This document shows, piece after piece, positions 46,087 to 55,460 of a stretch of 64,000 bases of DNA; positions within the stretch are counted from its first letter, which is position 1; each line of letters opens with the position of its first letter. Under the pieces are notes generated by a model. The model had not been told where the DNA came from. It did not search any database and was given only the letters and a program-made list of their open reading frames with translations. The translations under genes and the position numbers were made by a program. The stretch is from Hymenobacter algoricola (GTDB lineage: Bacteria; Bacteroidota; Bacteroidia; Cytophagales; Hymenobacteraceae): contig NZ_BAABDH010000113.1 of assembly GCF_039539525.1 (NCBI RefSeq), positions 54,265 through 118,264 of the forward strand, in the 5' to 3' direction.

Positions 46087-47103
46087 ATGTCCAATTCGAT
46101 TTCCACTGATATCTGCATTATCGGCGCCGGGCCGGTAGGTTTGTTCGCCGTGTTTGAGGCTGGTTTGCTGAAGTTGCGCTGCCACGTAGTGGACGCGCTG
46201 CCCCAGGTGGGCGGTCAGCTTTCCGAGATTTATCCGAAGAAGCCGATTTACGATATTCCCGGCTTCCCCGACGTGCTGGCCGGCGACCTGGTCCGCAACC
46301 TGATGCGGCAGATTGAGCCGTTTCACCCCACGTTCACGCTGGGCGAGCGGGTCGAGCATTTCAAAAAGCTGGCGGATGGCACCTTCTCGCTGACGACGGC
46401 CGACGGCACCGAGATTCTGTGCAAGGCCATTGCCATTGCCGGCGGCCTGGGCTCGTTCGAGCCCCGCAAGCCCGCCATCGAAAGCCTGGAAACCTACGAG
46501 GCCGGCAAGGGCGTGTACTACATGGTGCGCGACCCCGAAACCTTCCGCGACCAGCGCCTGGTTATTGCCGGCGGCGGCGACTCGGCCCTGGACTGGACCA
46601 TTTTCCTGGCCGATGTGGCCAAGGAAGTCACCCTGGTACACCGCGGCACCACCTTCCGCGGGGCCGCCGACTCGGCCGAGAAAGTCAAAAACCTGCACGA
46701 CGCCGGCAGAGTACGCCTCGTGCTGAGCAGCAACGTCACTCACGTGCACGGCCCCGAGGCGCTGGAGTCGGTGACCATCACCGCCAACGGCGGGGAAACG
46801 GAAAACCTGCCGGTCGACTCGTTTATCCCGCTGTTCGGCCTCACGCCCAAGCTGGGCCCCATCGGCGAGTGGGGCCTGGAGCTCGAAGACGACGCGGTGA
46901 AAGTCAACACGCTGGACTACTCCACCTCCGAGCCCGGTATCTTCGCCATCGGCGACATCAACACGTATCCGGGCAAGCTCAAGCTGATTCTGTGCGGCTT
47001 CCACGAGGCCGCCCTCATGGCCCAGGGCGCCTACAAGCACATCTTCCCCGACAAAAAGTACGTGCTGAAATACACCACGGTCAACGGGGTACCCACTCTC
47101 TAG
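46087..47103 (+). CDS. Ferredoxin-NADP+ reductase (thioredoxin-reductase-like type)
   Basis: 338 residues. FAD site CIIGAGPVGLFAVFEAG and a second Rossmann block RLVIAGGGDSALDWTIFL for NADPH. It lacks the CxxC pair of thioredoxin reductases, as expected for TrxR-like FNR (YumC group), and ends IFAIGDINTYPGKLKLI. It passes electrons between NADPH and ferredoxin. The ferredoxin gene follows after 84 bases. ATG 46087 gives MSNSISTDICIIG, family-like. Confidence 0.9.
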   Translation: MSNSISTDICIIGAGPVGLFAVFEAGLLKLRCHVVDALPQVGGQLSEIYPKKPIYDIPGFPDVLAGDLVRNLMRQIEPFHPTFTLGERVEHFKKLADGTFSLTTADGTEILCKAIAIAGGLGSFEPRKPAIESLETYEAGKGVYYMVRDPETFRDQRLVIAGGGDSALDWTIFLADVAKEVTLVHRGTTFRGAADSAEKVKNLHDAGRVRLVLSSNVTHVHGPEALESVTITANGGETENLPVDSFIPLFGLTPKLGPIGEWGLELEDDAVKVNTLDYSTSEPGIFAIGDINTYPGKLKLILCGFHEAALMAQGAYKHIFPDKKYVLKYTTVNGVPTL

Positions 47104-47115
47104 TTTTTGGTGATT

Positions 47116-47160
47116 GGTTTTTGGTCGTTGGTATCTGTGCGGTACCGAAGACCAAAAACC
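47116..47160. repeat. Hairpin-forming repeat between FNR and ferredoxin genes
   Basis: GGTTTTTGGTC (47116-47126) is the exact inverse of GACCAAAAACC (47150-47160), with an inner GGTA/TACC pair. The flanks continue as simple ACCAAAAAC- and CACAAAC-type repeats. It may modulate read-through into the ferredoxin gene. Confidence 0.7.
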
Positions 47161-47187
47161 AAAAGCCACAAACCACAAACCAGCCAA

Positions 47188-47514
47188 ATGACCGAAGAAG
47201 TACGCGTATATGTGGAGGAAGCGCCCGGCCAGCGGCGCGAGGTAGTGGGCCCGACCGATATGGGGCTGAGCCTGATGGAGCTGCTCAAAGCCGATGGCTA
47301 CGACATCCAGGCTACCTGCGGCGGCATGGCCCTGTGCGGCACCTGCCACGTGGAAGTGCTGGCCGGCCCCGAGCTGCCCGAGCCCTCCGACGATGAGCTG
47401 GCCATGCTCGAAAGCCTGCCCGTGATGAGCCAGGGCAGCCGTCTTTCCTGCCAGATCCGCCTGTCGGAGCGCCTCGATGGGCTGGTGGTGCGCCTGATGC
47501 CCCAGGGCACGTAG
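47188..47514 (+). CDS. [2Fe-2S] ferredoxin (adrenodoxin-like)
   Basis: 108 residues. Cluster ligands C-x5-C-x2-C in ATCGGMALCGTCHVEV and a fourth Cys in RLSCQIRL, the spacing of the adrenodoxin/FdxB group. Likely the electron partner of the FNR immediately upstream. ATG at 47188 lies just after the hairpin repeat. Confidence 0.92.
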   Translation: MTEEVRVYVEEAPGQRREVVGPTDMGLSLMELLKADGYDIQATCGGMALCGTCHVEVLAGPELPEPSDDELAMLESLPVMSQGSRLSCQIRLSERLDGLVVRLMPQGT

Positions 47515-47554
47515 GCTAGGCACAATTCACCAGCTCATACCGCGTTAAGGCGGC

Positions 47555-48430
47555 ATGACTATTTCTACTTCTTGTGCTTGTCTCTTTTACCGCGGCCTGT
47601 GGGGCTGCGTTTTTTTGTTGGCCGGCGGCCTTGCACCGGCATACGCCCAGCGGGGTGCCGAGCTGAGCTTGAGCGGCGGGGCCGTGCTAAGCCGCGCCGC
47701 CCTGACGCGGTACAACCTGCCCGATAATTTTCGTACGGTGGCCGGGTTCAATACCGGAGCCGCGTTGCGCCTTACGCTGCCCGTGCGCCCCTGGCTGGGC
47801 CTGGGCTTCGAGCAGCGCATAACCGGGCTGGCGCAGCAGTTTACTTACCGCTCCGGAAACAGCCGCCGGGGTGCCGGTATAGGCAGCCAAACCTTGTACC
47901 AATACGGCGTGCGGGCCGTGCTCTACGATGTGTGGCTGCCCGGGCCGCGCTGGGCCCTGGATGTGGCCCTGACCGGCTCCTACGCCCTGCCGCTCTATGG
48001 GTCATACCAATACACTGGTCTGCTTTGGCATACTGCCGCTGACACCCGCCCCACCCCCACTCATCCCCTGATAGCCGTGACCGAAGCCCAGCGCGGCGGC
48101 ACACCCATGGCCGGGCTGGAAGCCCTGCTACGCTACGAGCTGAGCCCAAGACAGACCCTGTTGCTCACGGCTACTTACCAGCGCGGCCTGCGTCAGTTCA
48201 GCGAAGTCCGCTCAACCCAGGCCGACTTCCTCGATGATACCGGGACCGTGCAGCAGGGCAGCTTCGTAGCCAGCACCCGCGGCTCTTACGCTACCGTGCA
48301 GCTCGGTTACGGCCTGTGCCTGGGCCGCTCGGAAGACCAACCAAATCTTCCCACCCGGCGTAACCCAACACCCCGTTACAGCCACGACGCCTCCGAAACT
48401 GACCCTGCTCAACCAGACCCAAGCGAGTAG
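47555..48430 (+). CDS. Putative outer membrane beta-barrel protein
   Basis: 291 residues. Signal peptide with cleavage near APAYAQ, then alternating amphipathic strands (ALRLTLPVRPWLGLGFEQRI, LEALLRYELSPRQTLLLTATY, YATVQLGYGLCLG), typical of PorT-like/OMP beta-barrels, and a polar tail. No closer family recognised. Confidence 0.7.
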   Translation: MTISTSCACLFYRGLWGCVFLLAGGLAPAYAQRGAELSLSGGAVLSRAALTRYNLPDNFRTVAGFNTGAALRLTLPVRPWLGLGFEQRITGLAQQFTYRSGNSRRGAGIGSQTLYQYGVRAVLYDVWLPGPRWALDVALTGSYALPLYGSYQYTGLLWHTAADTRPTPTHPLIAVTEAQRGGTPMAGLEALLRYELSPRQTLLLTATYQRGLRQFSEVRSTQADFLDDTGTVQQGSFVASTRGSYATVQLGYGLCLGRSEDQPNLPTRRNPTPRYSHDASETDPAQPDPSE

Positions 48431-48480
48431 CTCCCGGCCACGAGGCAAGGACCAGGGAGTTGGTCAGCTCCTAAAACAAG

Positions 48481-48507
48481 GAGCCGCAACCCGACCGGGC
48501 GCGGCTC
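48481..48507. terminator. Bidirectional terminator-like hairpin
   Basis: GAGCCGC (48481-48487) pairs with GCGGCTC (48501-48507), with an inner CCCG/GGGC. T-rich on the plus side and T-rich after the stem on the minus side. Serves convergent genes. Confidence 0.75.
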
Positions 48508-48533
48508 TTTGCTTTAGGAGCTTTATCCGGTAG

Positions 48534-48968
48534 CTAGCGGCGGCTGGTCTTGTGCACCACTTTCTTTTTGGCAGTACCCGATTTGCTGGTTGCCTTGCGC
48601 TTGCTGCTCGCACGGCGGTGGGCAGAGCTGGCACGGTGGTAGGTGCGGCGGACGGCCGGCTTGGCGGCCGGCGCGGCGGCTTCTTCCACCTCGGGCTCCT
48701 TGGGGCCCACAAACGAGGCCTCGGCCGTGGCCTGCTGCTGGGCTTCTTCGTGGGCCGCGCGCAAAGCAGCATCCTGCTTGCGGCGCACCGGCATCAGGAA
48801 ATCCCGCTCGGCCCGCTCCCGGACGGAAAGCTTTTCCTCCCCGGGCAGGGCCGTTACCGACACGGCCGCGGGGCCTTTAGCGTCGGCTGAGGATATGTTT
48901 TTTTCTTCCTGCGCAAAAGCCGGGGCGCTGCCCAGCAGCAGACCGGCGAATAAATAGAGGCTTTTCAT
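48534..48968 (-). CDS. Exported protein with basic Lys/Arg/Ser tail
   Basis: 144 residues. Signal peptide ending AFAQ, a charged helical middle (VRERAERDFLMPVRRKQDA), an acidic/Ala linker, then a strongly basic tail rich in Arg, Lys, Ser and His (YHRASSAHRRASSKRKATSK). Such tails can bind nucleic acid or lipopolysaccharide, but function is unknown. ATG at 48968; a TTG codon lies directly before it. Confidence 0.68.
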   Translation of the reverse strand: MKSLYLFAGLLLGSAPAFAQEEKNISSADAKGPAAVSVTALPGEEKLSVRERAERDFLMPVRRKQDAALRAAHEEAQQQATAEASFVGPKEPEVEEAAAPAAKPAVRRTYHRASSAHRRASSKRKATSKSGTAKKKVVHKTSRR

Positions 48969-49107
48969 CAACTGCGTTGCAAAAGATCGGAAGGCGCAAA
49001 AGTACGCCCGTTGAGTTCCCGCCGCAAGACCACAATTTTGTTCAGTCGTCCAAACGGCCTGCCCGGCGCGTGGCCCCGGCCCGCCGCCCGAAAAATCCTG
49101 CTTTTTC

Positions 49108-52100
49108 CTACTTCTCCCCTAGTGCGCTGATTTGCACCCGCGTACCGGCCGAGTGGGCCGCAAATTCCGGCGCGTACAGGCACTGCAGCTGGGCCAGGCC
49201 ACCGGAAAAATCGCCGCTCTGGGCGGCCCGCAGGCGGTATTCGAAAGTGTGGGTGCCCTTGGGAAAGAAGCCGATGAAGAAGTTGGTGGCCGCGTCGCGG
49301 GGGCTTTCGTAGTAGCCCAGCCCGCCCTGGTAGCGGTAGCCCGAAGTCTGGCCGATCAGCTCCAGGCCGGCGGCGCGCTGGTCCTTGAGGTGCACGTATT
49401 CCAGGTCCCGGTCGGCGCGCAGCACCAGGCGCACCACCAGCACGTCGCCCACCCGCAGGGGCGTGGCGGCGGTGAGGCGCGCCAGCACGGGGCCGCCGGC
49501 GGTGCGCTGCTCCCGATACAGCTGCCGCTCCAGCTGCAGGCCGGTGGTGGCCGCCGTTATCTTATCAATCTGCTCGAAATACTGCCAGTGCAGCGCGCCC
49601 CAGGCCACGCCGGCGTCGGTTTTCTGCACCGTCACCCGGCCCTGGGCCGGCTGCACGGCGGCCGCGGCCCAGGTGGTTTTGGAGTAGCCGGTGCCGGCCT
49701 GCCGGGCGGTGGGCGTCACCTTTTCCCCAGCCACCGTCACCAGCACGGGCTGGGTGGGTCGGAGCCAGTCGGAGCCGCGCAGCAGCAGGGCATAGCAGGC
49801 ATCGGCGGTGGCGCGGGTGCTTTCCCAGTTCTGGACTTGCTTCTGCTTGAGCAGCCACAGCTTCATCTCATCCACCGATTTCTGGTCGTGCAGCACCTCG
49901 TCGTAGGCTTCGATGAGCGTGGCCTGGGTTTCGGTGGGCGCCTGGTGCCAGTAGTAGCCGCCGCGTACTTCCTTCCAGTACATGCCCAGCTCGGGGCTGT
50001 GCAACGCATTCTCGCTGAGGGCCGTCAGGATATCCTTCGCCGCGGCGGGCTGGCTTTTCTGGCGGTGCAGGGCCAGCGCCAGCTGGGCCTGCAGATAGCG
50101 CGACCGGGTGGGCCAGAAGGCGGCGGCCTGCTGCTGGTAATAGCTCTGCGCGGGCTGCGCCGACTTGGCCACGGCCGGCGCGGGCCAGAAGCTGCGGGCG
50201 TACAGCGCCTGAATCTGAACAGGCGCCAGGTGGTCTTTTGTCAGGTCCACGCCTTTCACCTGGCGCAGCTCGGCGTAGTCGCGCTGCAGCTGCTCGTCGA
50301 GGTAGCGCAGGGCGTTTTCGAGCAGCGGGCGGGCCTGCGCATCCTGGCTGGCATCGAAGGCGCCGAGCCGGCGCAGCTTGCCGAAGCCGGCCACGACGAG
50401 CTGGGTGATGTAGCGGTCGGCGGGCATCTTCTCAAACCACGGAAACGCGCCGTCGGGCTGCTGCAGCTGGGCTAGCGCGGTGAGGGCGCGGCTGGTTTCG
50501 GCCCGCAGGCGGGGCTCGTCAAACAGCTCGGCCAGCCGCCGCAGCCGCTCGGTTTCGCTCTGGGCATCGCGCACCCAGGGCGTTTCCTGCAGCAGCAACG
50601 CTTTCAGCTCCTGGTTCTGCTCCAGCTTGCTGGTGAGGGTGGTTTTGTCGCCACTCTGGGCGGTGCGCTGCCACTCGGCCAGCACCGTTTTCAGGCGGGG
50701 GTTGCTCTGCAGGATTTTGGCGGCCATCAGGTTGGCGTAGAGGCGGCTGAAGACCTGCTCGGAGCACTCGTAGGGGTACTCCATCAGGTGGGGCAGGGCC
50801 TGCACGGCGTACCAGGCGGGGTTGTCGGTCATTTCCAGCGTCAGCGAGTAGTGGCGGCGCGTGGCGGAGGTGGTAGTCGTCAGCTTCTTCAGCTCAAACT
50901 CCCGGGTGGCCGGCCCCACGATGGGCAGCGGCAGGCTTTCGGTGATGAGCAAACGGTTGGGCAGCACCGGCAGCGTGTTTTCCTCGCCGTCGGAGAAGGT
51001 AGCGACTGGTTGGTTTCTCGTTTTCCGCTTTTCGTTTCTGGTCTTCTTGCCTTCCGCTACGGCTTGACCTTCGGCTACCACCCGGTAGGTCAGGGCTTCC
51101 AGCGGCAGCTGGCCCTCGGCGGTTTCCGGAATGCGCAGCTCCCAGCTCAGGGCCGCGCTCTGGTTGGCGCCCAGGTCGAAGGGCACCTGGCCGGGGCTCC
51201 TGAGCAGCTTCGGGTCGAGGGGCTGCTGGGTGCGGGCATCGAAGAGCAGCAGCTGGGCAGTGCCGCGCAGAGGCTGGGCGGTGAGGTTGCTGAGCTTGGC
51301 GCTAAGGGTGAGCTGGTCGCCTTCGCGGAAAAAGCGCGGGGCGTTGGGCGTCACCTGCAGCTGCTTCTGGGTCACCAGCTCGCGCCGGAGCAGGCCGGTG
51401 TGCAGCCGCTGGTCGTGGGCCAGGGCCAGCAGCTGCCAGCGCGTGACGGCTTCGGGCATCTGAAACTCGAGCACCGTTTCGCCCTGGGCATTGGTGCGCA
51501 GCTCCGGCAGCCAGAAGGCCGTTTCGCGGAAGTCGGTGCGGGCCTGCACGGCGCTCAGGTCGGGCGGAGCAGTGGGGCGCGGACTGGCCGCGCCCGCCAG
51601 GCCGCTCAGATCCGCGGGGTTGTCGGTGTTGCTTTGCACGGTTTCACTATCCATCATCTGGCTGGCGGCAGCTTTGCTCACGGAGCTGCGCATGGCGCGC
51701 GGTGCGGCCATCACCGCCTGCCCCGACGAGGCGGACATCTCGTAGAGCATGCCGCCGCCACGGCCCGCTTCGAAGGCTCCCCAGGTGTTGAGCAGCGGGT
51801 ACAGCAGCTCCGGCGGGTAGTCGCTCAGCTTGCGCAAAAACAGCACCCGGGAGCTCAGCGGCCCAAACTCGCCCTGCCAGACAAAGCGCATCGGCGCGTA
51901 GCTGCTGCCAAAGGCCGGCGGCTCGAAGGCGTGGGGCCGAAAACTATCCAGGGACTGATCATAGAGCGTGGCCAGCAGCTCGGCCGCGGCGGGCTTGCCG
52001 TCGGCCTGCCGAATGGTGATGCGCCAGGTTTCCTGCTGGCCGGGCTGCAGCTTGTCGCGGAAAGTAGCGATGCTCAGGCGCAGCGGCGCGGGCGGCACTA

Positions 52101-55100
52101 CCACCTGCACAGTGGCCGTGTGGCGGTACACGCGGTTGTCGCTCACCTGGGTGGTATGGATGTAGAGCGGGCGGGCCTGGGCCGCCGTATCGGCCGGCAC
52201 GCTGACGCGGCGCTGCTCGTTGGCGGCCAGCGTCAGCCATTCCTTGCGCAGCAGCTTACCGCCGGCTTCCACCTCCAGCAAAATCCGGGTGTCGGCATTG
52301 CGGCTGCCCAGCAGCACGGCTGCCACCTGGCCGGGGGCCACGGTGTCCTGCAAGCTCACAAACCAGTTGGGCGTGCTGTAGGGAATGGTAGCCGCCGCCG
52401 AGTCGAACAGGGTGAAGCGCGCGGCGGTCTGGGCCGAGTCGGCGGTGGCGGCGCGCACCTGCAGCTCGTAGCGGCCGGTGGGCAGCGTGGCCAGCACCGC
52501 CCCCAGGGCCGGCAGCGCGGAGCCGGGGCCGGTATCGAAGGGCAGCTCCCGCAGCAGCGTCGGCACCAGCTCCTGGTTTTCATCGGCCGCGGGCAGATTT
52601 TCCGGTACGCCGGCGGGGCGGGACTTAGGGGCCAGCGCGTACAGGCGCACCACCCCGGCCACGGGGCGCGGCTCCCCGGTGGCGCCGGTGCTGAGCAGGC
52701 GCAGCGGCGGCAGGCGCTGCCGGTCGAGCTGGGCCGGCACGTCGAGCTGCAGCTGCACGGGCTGGTTGCCCAGCAGCACCGTCTGCTGACCGGTGCGGGT
52801 TTCGCCGGCGGCATCGGTTACGTCGGCGGTAGCTTCAAACAGGGAACCAGGCTGCCAGCGGTAGCCGCTGCCCACCGCGCCGGGAGTTGCCCGGAAGGTG
52901 ATGCTGAACCGGCCTTCCGCGTCGGTCTGGGCGGTGCCGTGGGCTATTTCCGCCTGCCCGGCCTCCCCCCGGCCGTAGCCGTCGGCGCTGAACAGGGGCA
53001 GCAGCACCCGGCGCGTCACCCGGTAGCTTACGGTGGCCCCATCCACGGGCTGGCCCGCGTAGGCCAGGGCCCGGCCGCGCAGCGTCAGCTCCTGCCCGAT
53101 TTGCGGCGTAACGCCCACGGGCTCGAAGATGACGGCAAACGAGGGCCGCTTGTAGTCTTCCACCGCGAAGCTGCTGCTGCCGTGGTCGGTCTGCAGCTGC
53201 ATCTGGCCGTTGAGCAGGCCGGTGGGCAGCACCAGGGAGCCGTGAAAGCTGCCGAAGTCGGAGCTGGTAAACGGCAGGGTCTGCACGGTCTGCCCGTTCA
53301 CGTCGAGCAGGCGGACCGAGCTGTGCTGCCGGGTGAGCAGCCGGGCTTTGCCGCCCCGGCTTTCGGTCAGGATGCCCTTGAAGTACAGCGTCTGGCCGGG
53401 CCGGTAGATGGCGCGGTCGGTGAACAGAAACGTCTGCCGGGTTGCCTGGGCCGGGCGCTGCTCATAAGACGGCGAGTGGTAGCCGCCCAGGCCGCCCACC
53501 TCCAGCGTATCGGCCCCGCGGATGATCTGCACCTGGTCGAGGTATTCCTGGCCGGCGGCCACGACGCCGGGCTCCACGGCGGGAAAGTGCAGCTCGCCCT
53601 GGGCATCGGGCTGCTGGGCCGGACCGGGGCGGTGGCTGGTCAGCCGGGTTTTGGCATCGTAGCGCGCAAACAGGGGCACCACCCGCGCCGCCGTGAGCAG
53701 CTGGCCGCTCTGGCGGTGCAGCAACAGCAGGCTGGTGGTGCGCCGCTGCTCATCGAAGCGCGTCAGGGCGCTTAGCTCGCTTACCGACAGCACCGCGTAG
53801 CTCGTGACGCCTTCGGCCTGGCGCTGGTCGGGCGTGGTGGTCTGGTTGCTCAGCAGCAGCAGGTAATGCCCTACCGGCAGCGCCGGACCCGCGCCTTCCA
53901 GATTCTGGGTGGCGTACGGCTCCGGCGCTTTCGGCACCGGCACCGCCCAGGTGGCCACCGGCGCAGTGGCCAGGGCCCGGGCGTAGCGCCGCGAAAAAGG
54001 CACTTCCTGCCGCTGCCGGTAGTCCTGATAGCTTTTCCACTCGGCCAAGGTGAGGCGGTAGGCCCAGCCCCGCAGCGCCGTCACGTTGCGCACCGAGGCG
54101 CCCAGGTGCCAGGGCTGGTTGGGCAGCACCACGGCATCCGCTCCGAAGCCCAGCGCCGGACTCTCGATTTCCTCCCGAATCCGCCGGGCCGTCTGCGCCC
54201 CGCGCGACCTGGGGAAGCGGCTTTCGGCGGTGCGGGCCAGGGCTACGGCCCGTACCGGGTTGCTGCCCCGCCACACCTCTACCTGCCGGGCCACAAACTC
54301 GGTGCCGATGGGCAGCGCGGCGTACTCCGCCGCCAGCCGCTCCAGTGCGGGCGCATACTGCGCCTGGGCTTCGTTCGGGGCGTTGGTGTGCAGATAATCC
54401 ACGCGCAGCAGGTCGACGGCGGCCAGCGCGGGCCGGTTTTTCCCATCCTGCAGCCGGAAGGCCGTCAGCTCCTGCAACATGCGCAGCGCGTGCCAGCGGC
54501 CATTGAGCGAATCAGCCGCCGGCACGGACAGCTTCAGCCCGACAAATGCCGCCGCCGGGCCGTACAGGGCCGGGTCGGCGGGTTGAAACTGCTCGGCGGG
54601 CTTGGTGACGTAGTACTCTTCGTTTTGCAGGGCCTCGATGGCGCGGTGGGCCAGCAAGTCGTAGAGGGTGGGGCGCAGGGCCCGGCCTTCGGCGTCGCCG
54701 CCGGTTACGGCGTAGCCCAGCGCGGCCAGCCGGAGCTGCTGCTGGCGCCGGGGCTCGTCGCCTACCGAGGCGCGGTAGTGCTGCACGATGGCGCTGCCCA
54801 GGCGGGCCGCGTCCCAGGTGCCGATGTCGGCGGCGCTGGCGTCGGTGGTGTCGGGGCCGACGGCGCGAGTGCGGCTGTAGAGCTGGTAGCGGTGCTGCTG
54901 GTAGTAGCTGGCGTAGAGCTGCCCGAGCAGGCTGTGCAGAATGGGCCGGGCCGGAAACTGCGCGGCTTTCAGGTCGGCCTCCACCAGGGCAATGGCTTTT
55001 TCGTCCGCCTCTTCCTCCCTGGCTTCGAGCAGGCGCAGCTTGTAGAGCAGGGCCCGCAGGTATTCGGGCGCATCCTGCCGCTGCCGCGCCGCGCGGTAGA

Positions 55101-55266
55101 CCTCATCGACCAGCCTGGCGGCCGAAGCCGTCTGGTTCTTCTTCAGCAGCGCATCAATCTGCCGCCACTTGCCGGGGTCGGGGCCGGCGGCGGCAGGAGT
55201 CGACTGGGAAGAACCGGGGGTGAGCAGCATCAGTAGGGCAAACAGGCTTAGCAGGAAGACGCGCAT
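49108..55266 (-). CDS. Alpha-2-macroglobulin family protein
   Basis: 2052 residues. Signal peptide, an N-terminal helical/TPR-like region (to about 370), then MG domains (RAIYRPGQTLYFKGIL is the A2M N-terminal-like block), the bait and large middle region, and a thioester-type motif EYPYECSEQVFSR (CxEQ; Cys about residue 1501) followed by the alpha-helical TED-like region and C-terminal beta domains. Bacterial A2Ms trap proteases in the periplasm, often beside a penicillin-binding protein PbpC; none is seen here. A low-complexity KTRNEKRKTRNQ stretch (about residue 1407) interrupts the linker. Confidence 0.9.
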   Translation of the reverse strand: MRVFLLSLFALLMLLTPGSSQSTPAAAGPDPGKWRQIDALLKKNQTASAARLVDEVYRAARQRQDAPEYLRALLYKLRLLEAREEEADEKAIALVEADLKAAQFPARPILHSLLGQLYASYYQQHRYQLYSRTRAVGPDTTDASAADIGTWDAARLGSAIVQHYRASVGDEPRRQQQLRLAALGYAVTGGDAEGRALRPTLYDLLAHRAIEALQNEEYYVTKPAEQFQPADPALYGPAAAFVGLKLSVPAADSLNGRWHALRMLQELTAFRLQDGKNRPALAAVDLLRVDYLHTNAPNEAQAQYAPALERLAAEYAALPIGTEFVARQVEVWRGSNPVRAVALARTAESRFPRSRGAQTARRIREEIESPALGFGADAVVLPNQPWHLGASVRNVTALRGWAYRLTLAEWKSYQDYRQRQEVPFSRRYARALATAPVATWAVPVPKAPEPYATQNLEGAGPALPVGHYLLLLSNQTTTPDQRQAEGVTSYAVLSVSELSALTRFDEQRRTTSLLLLHRQSGQLLTAARVVPLFARYDAKTRLTSHRPGPAQQPDAQGELHFPAVEPGVVAAGQEYLDQVQIIRGADTLEVGGLGGYHSPSYEQRPAQATRQTFLFTDRAIYRPGQTLYFKGILTESRGGKARLLTRQHSSVRLLDVNGQTVQTLPFTSSDFGSFHGSLVLPTGLLNGQMQLQTDHGSSSFAVEDYKRPSFAVIFEPVGVTPQIGQELTLRGRALAYAGQPVDGATVSYRVTRRVLLPLFSADGYGRGEAGQAEIAHGTAQTDAEGRFSITFRATPGAVGSGYRWQPGSLFEATADVTDAAGETRTGQQTVLLGNQPVQLQLDVPAQLDRQRLPPLRLLSTGATGEPRPVAGVVRLYALAPKSRPAGVPENLPAADENQELVPTLLRELPFDTGPGSALPALGAVLATLPTGRYELQVRAATADSAQTAARFTLFDSAAATIPYSTPNWFVSLQDTVAPGQVAAVLLGSRNADTRILLEVEAGGKLLRKEWLTLAANEQRRVSVPADTAAQARPLYIHTTQVSDNRVYRHTATVQVVVPPAPLRLSIATFRDKLQPGQQETWRITIRQADGKPAAAELLATLYDQSLDSFRPHAFEPPAFGSSYAPMRFVWQGEFGPLSSRVLFLRKLSDYPPELLYPLLNTWGAFEAGRGGGMLYEMSASSGQAVMAAPRAMRSSVSKAAASQMMDSETVQSNTDNPADLSGLAGAASPRPTAPPDLSAVQARTDFRETAFWLPELRTNAQGETVLEFQMPEAVTRWQLLALAHDQRLHTGLLRRELVTQKQLQVTPNAPRFFREGDQLTLSAKLSNLTAQPLRGTAQLLLFDARTQQPLDPKLLRSPGQVPFDLGANQSAALSWELRIPETAEGQLPLEALTYRVVAEGQAVAEGKKTRNEKRKTRNQPVATFSDGEENTLPVLPNRLLITESLPLPIVGPATREFELKKLTTTTSATRRHYSLTLEMTDNPAWYAVQALPHLMEYPYECSEQVFSRLYANLMAAKILQSNPRLKTVLAEWQRTAQSGDKTTLTSKLEQNQELKALLLQETPWVRDAQSETERLRRLAELFDEPRLRAETSRALTALAQLQQPDGAFPWFEKMPADRYITQLVVAGFGKLRRLGAFDASQDAQARPLLENALRYLDEQLQRDYAELRQVKGVDLTKDHLAPVQIQALYARSFWPAPAVAKSAQPAQSYYQQQAAAFWPTRSRYLQAQLALALHRQKSQPAAAKDILTALSENALHSPELGMYWKEVRGGYYWHQAPTETQATLIEAYDEVLHDQKSVDEMKLWLLKQKQVQNWESTRATADACYALLLRGSDWLRPTQPVLVTVAGEKVTPTARQAGTGYSKTTWAAAAVQPAQGRVTVQKTDAGVAWGALHWQYFEQIDKITAATTGLQLERQLYREQRTAGGPVLARLTAATPLRVGDVLVVRLVLRADRDLEYVHLKDQRAAGLELIGQTSGYRYQGGLGYYESPRDAATNFFIGFFPKGTHTFEYRLRAAQSGDFSGGLAQLQCLYAPEFAAHSAGTRVQISALGEK

Positions 55267-55460
55267 AGGACGAAAGCGGGTGGGGTGGCAAGTTGGCAAA
55301 ATTCAGATGCCCCGCCCAGTCCGATTCCACGCGGCCCCGCTGGTTTATTTCGGGCTGAATCATGCCGCCGCCCCGGAAGTTTCGATGAGCTCCGGCCAAT
55401 TCGAACTGCCGGCCCTGCCTTGCGCACTCAAGCCCTTTTATTATTTTTTCTCCTGTATAT

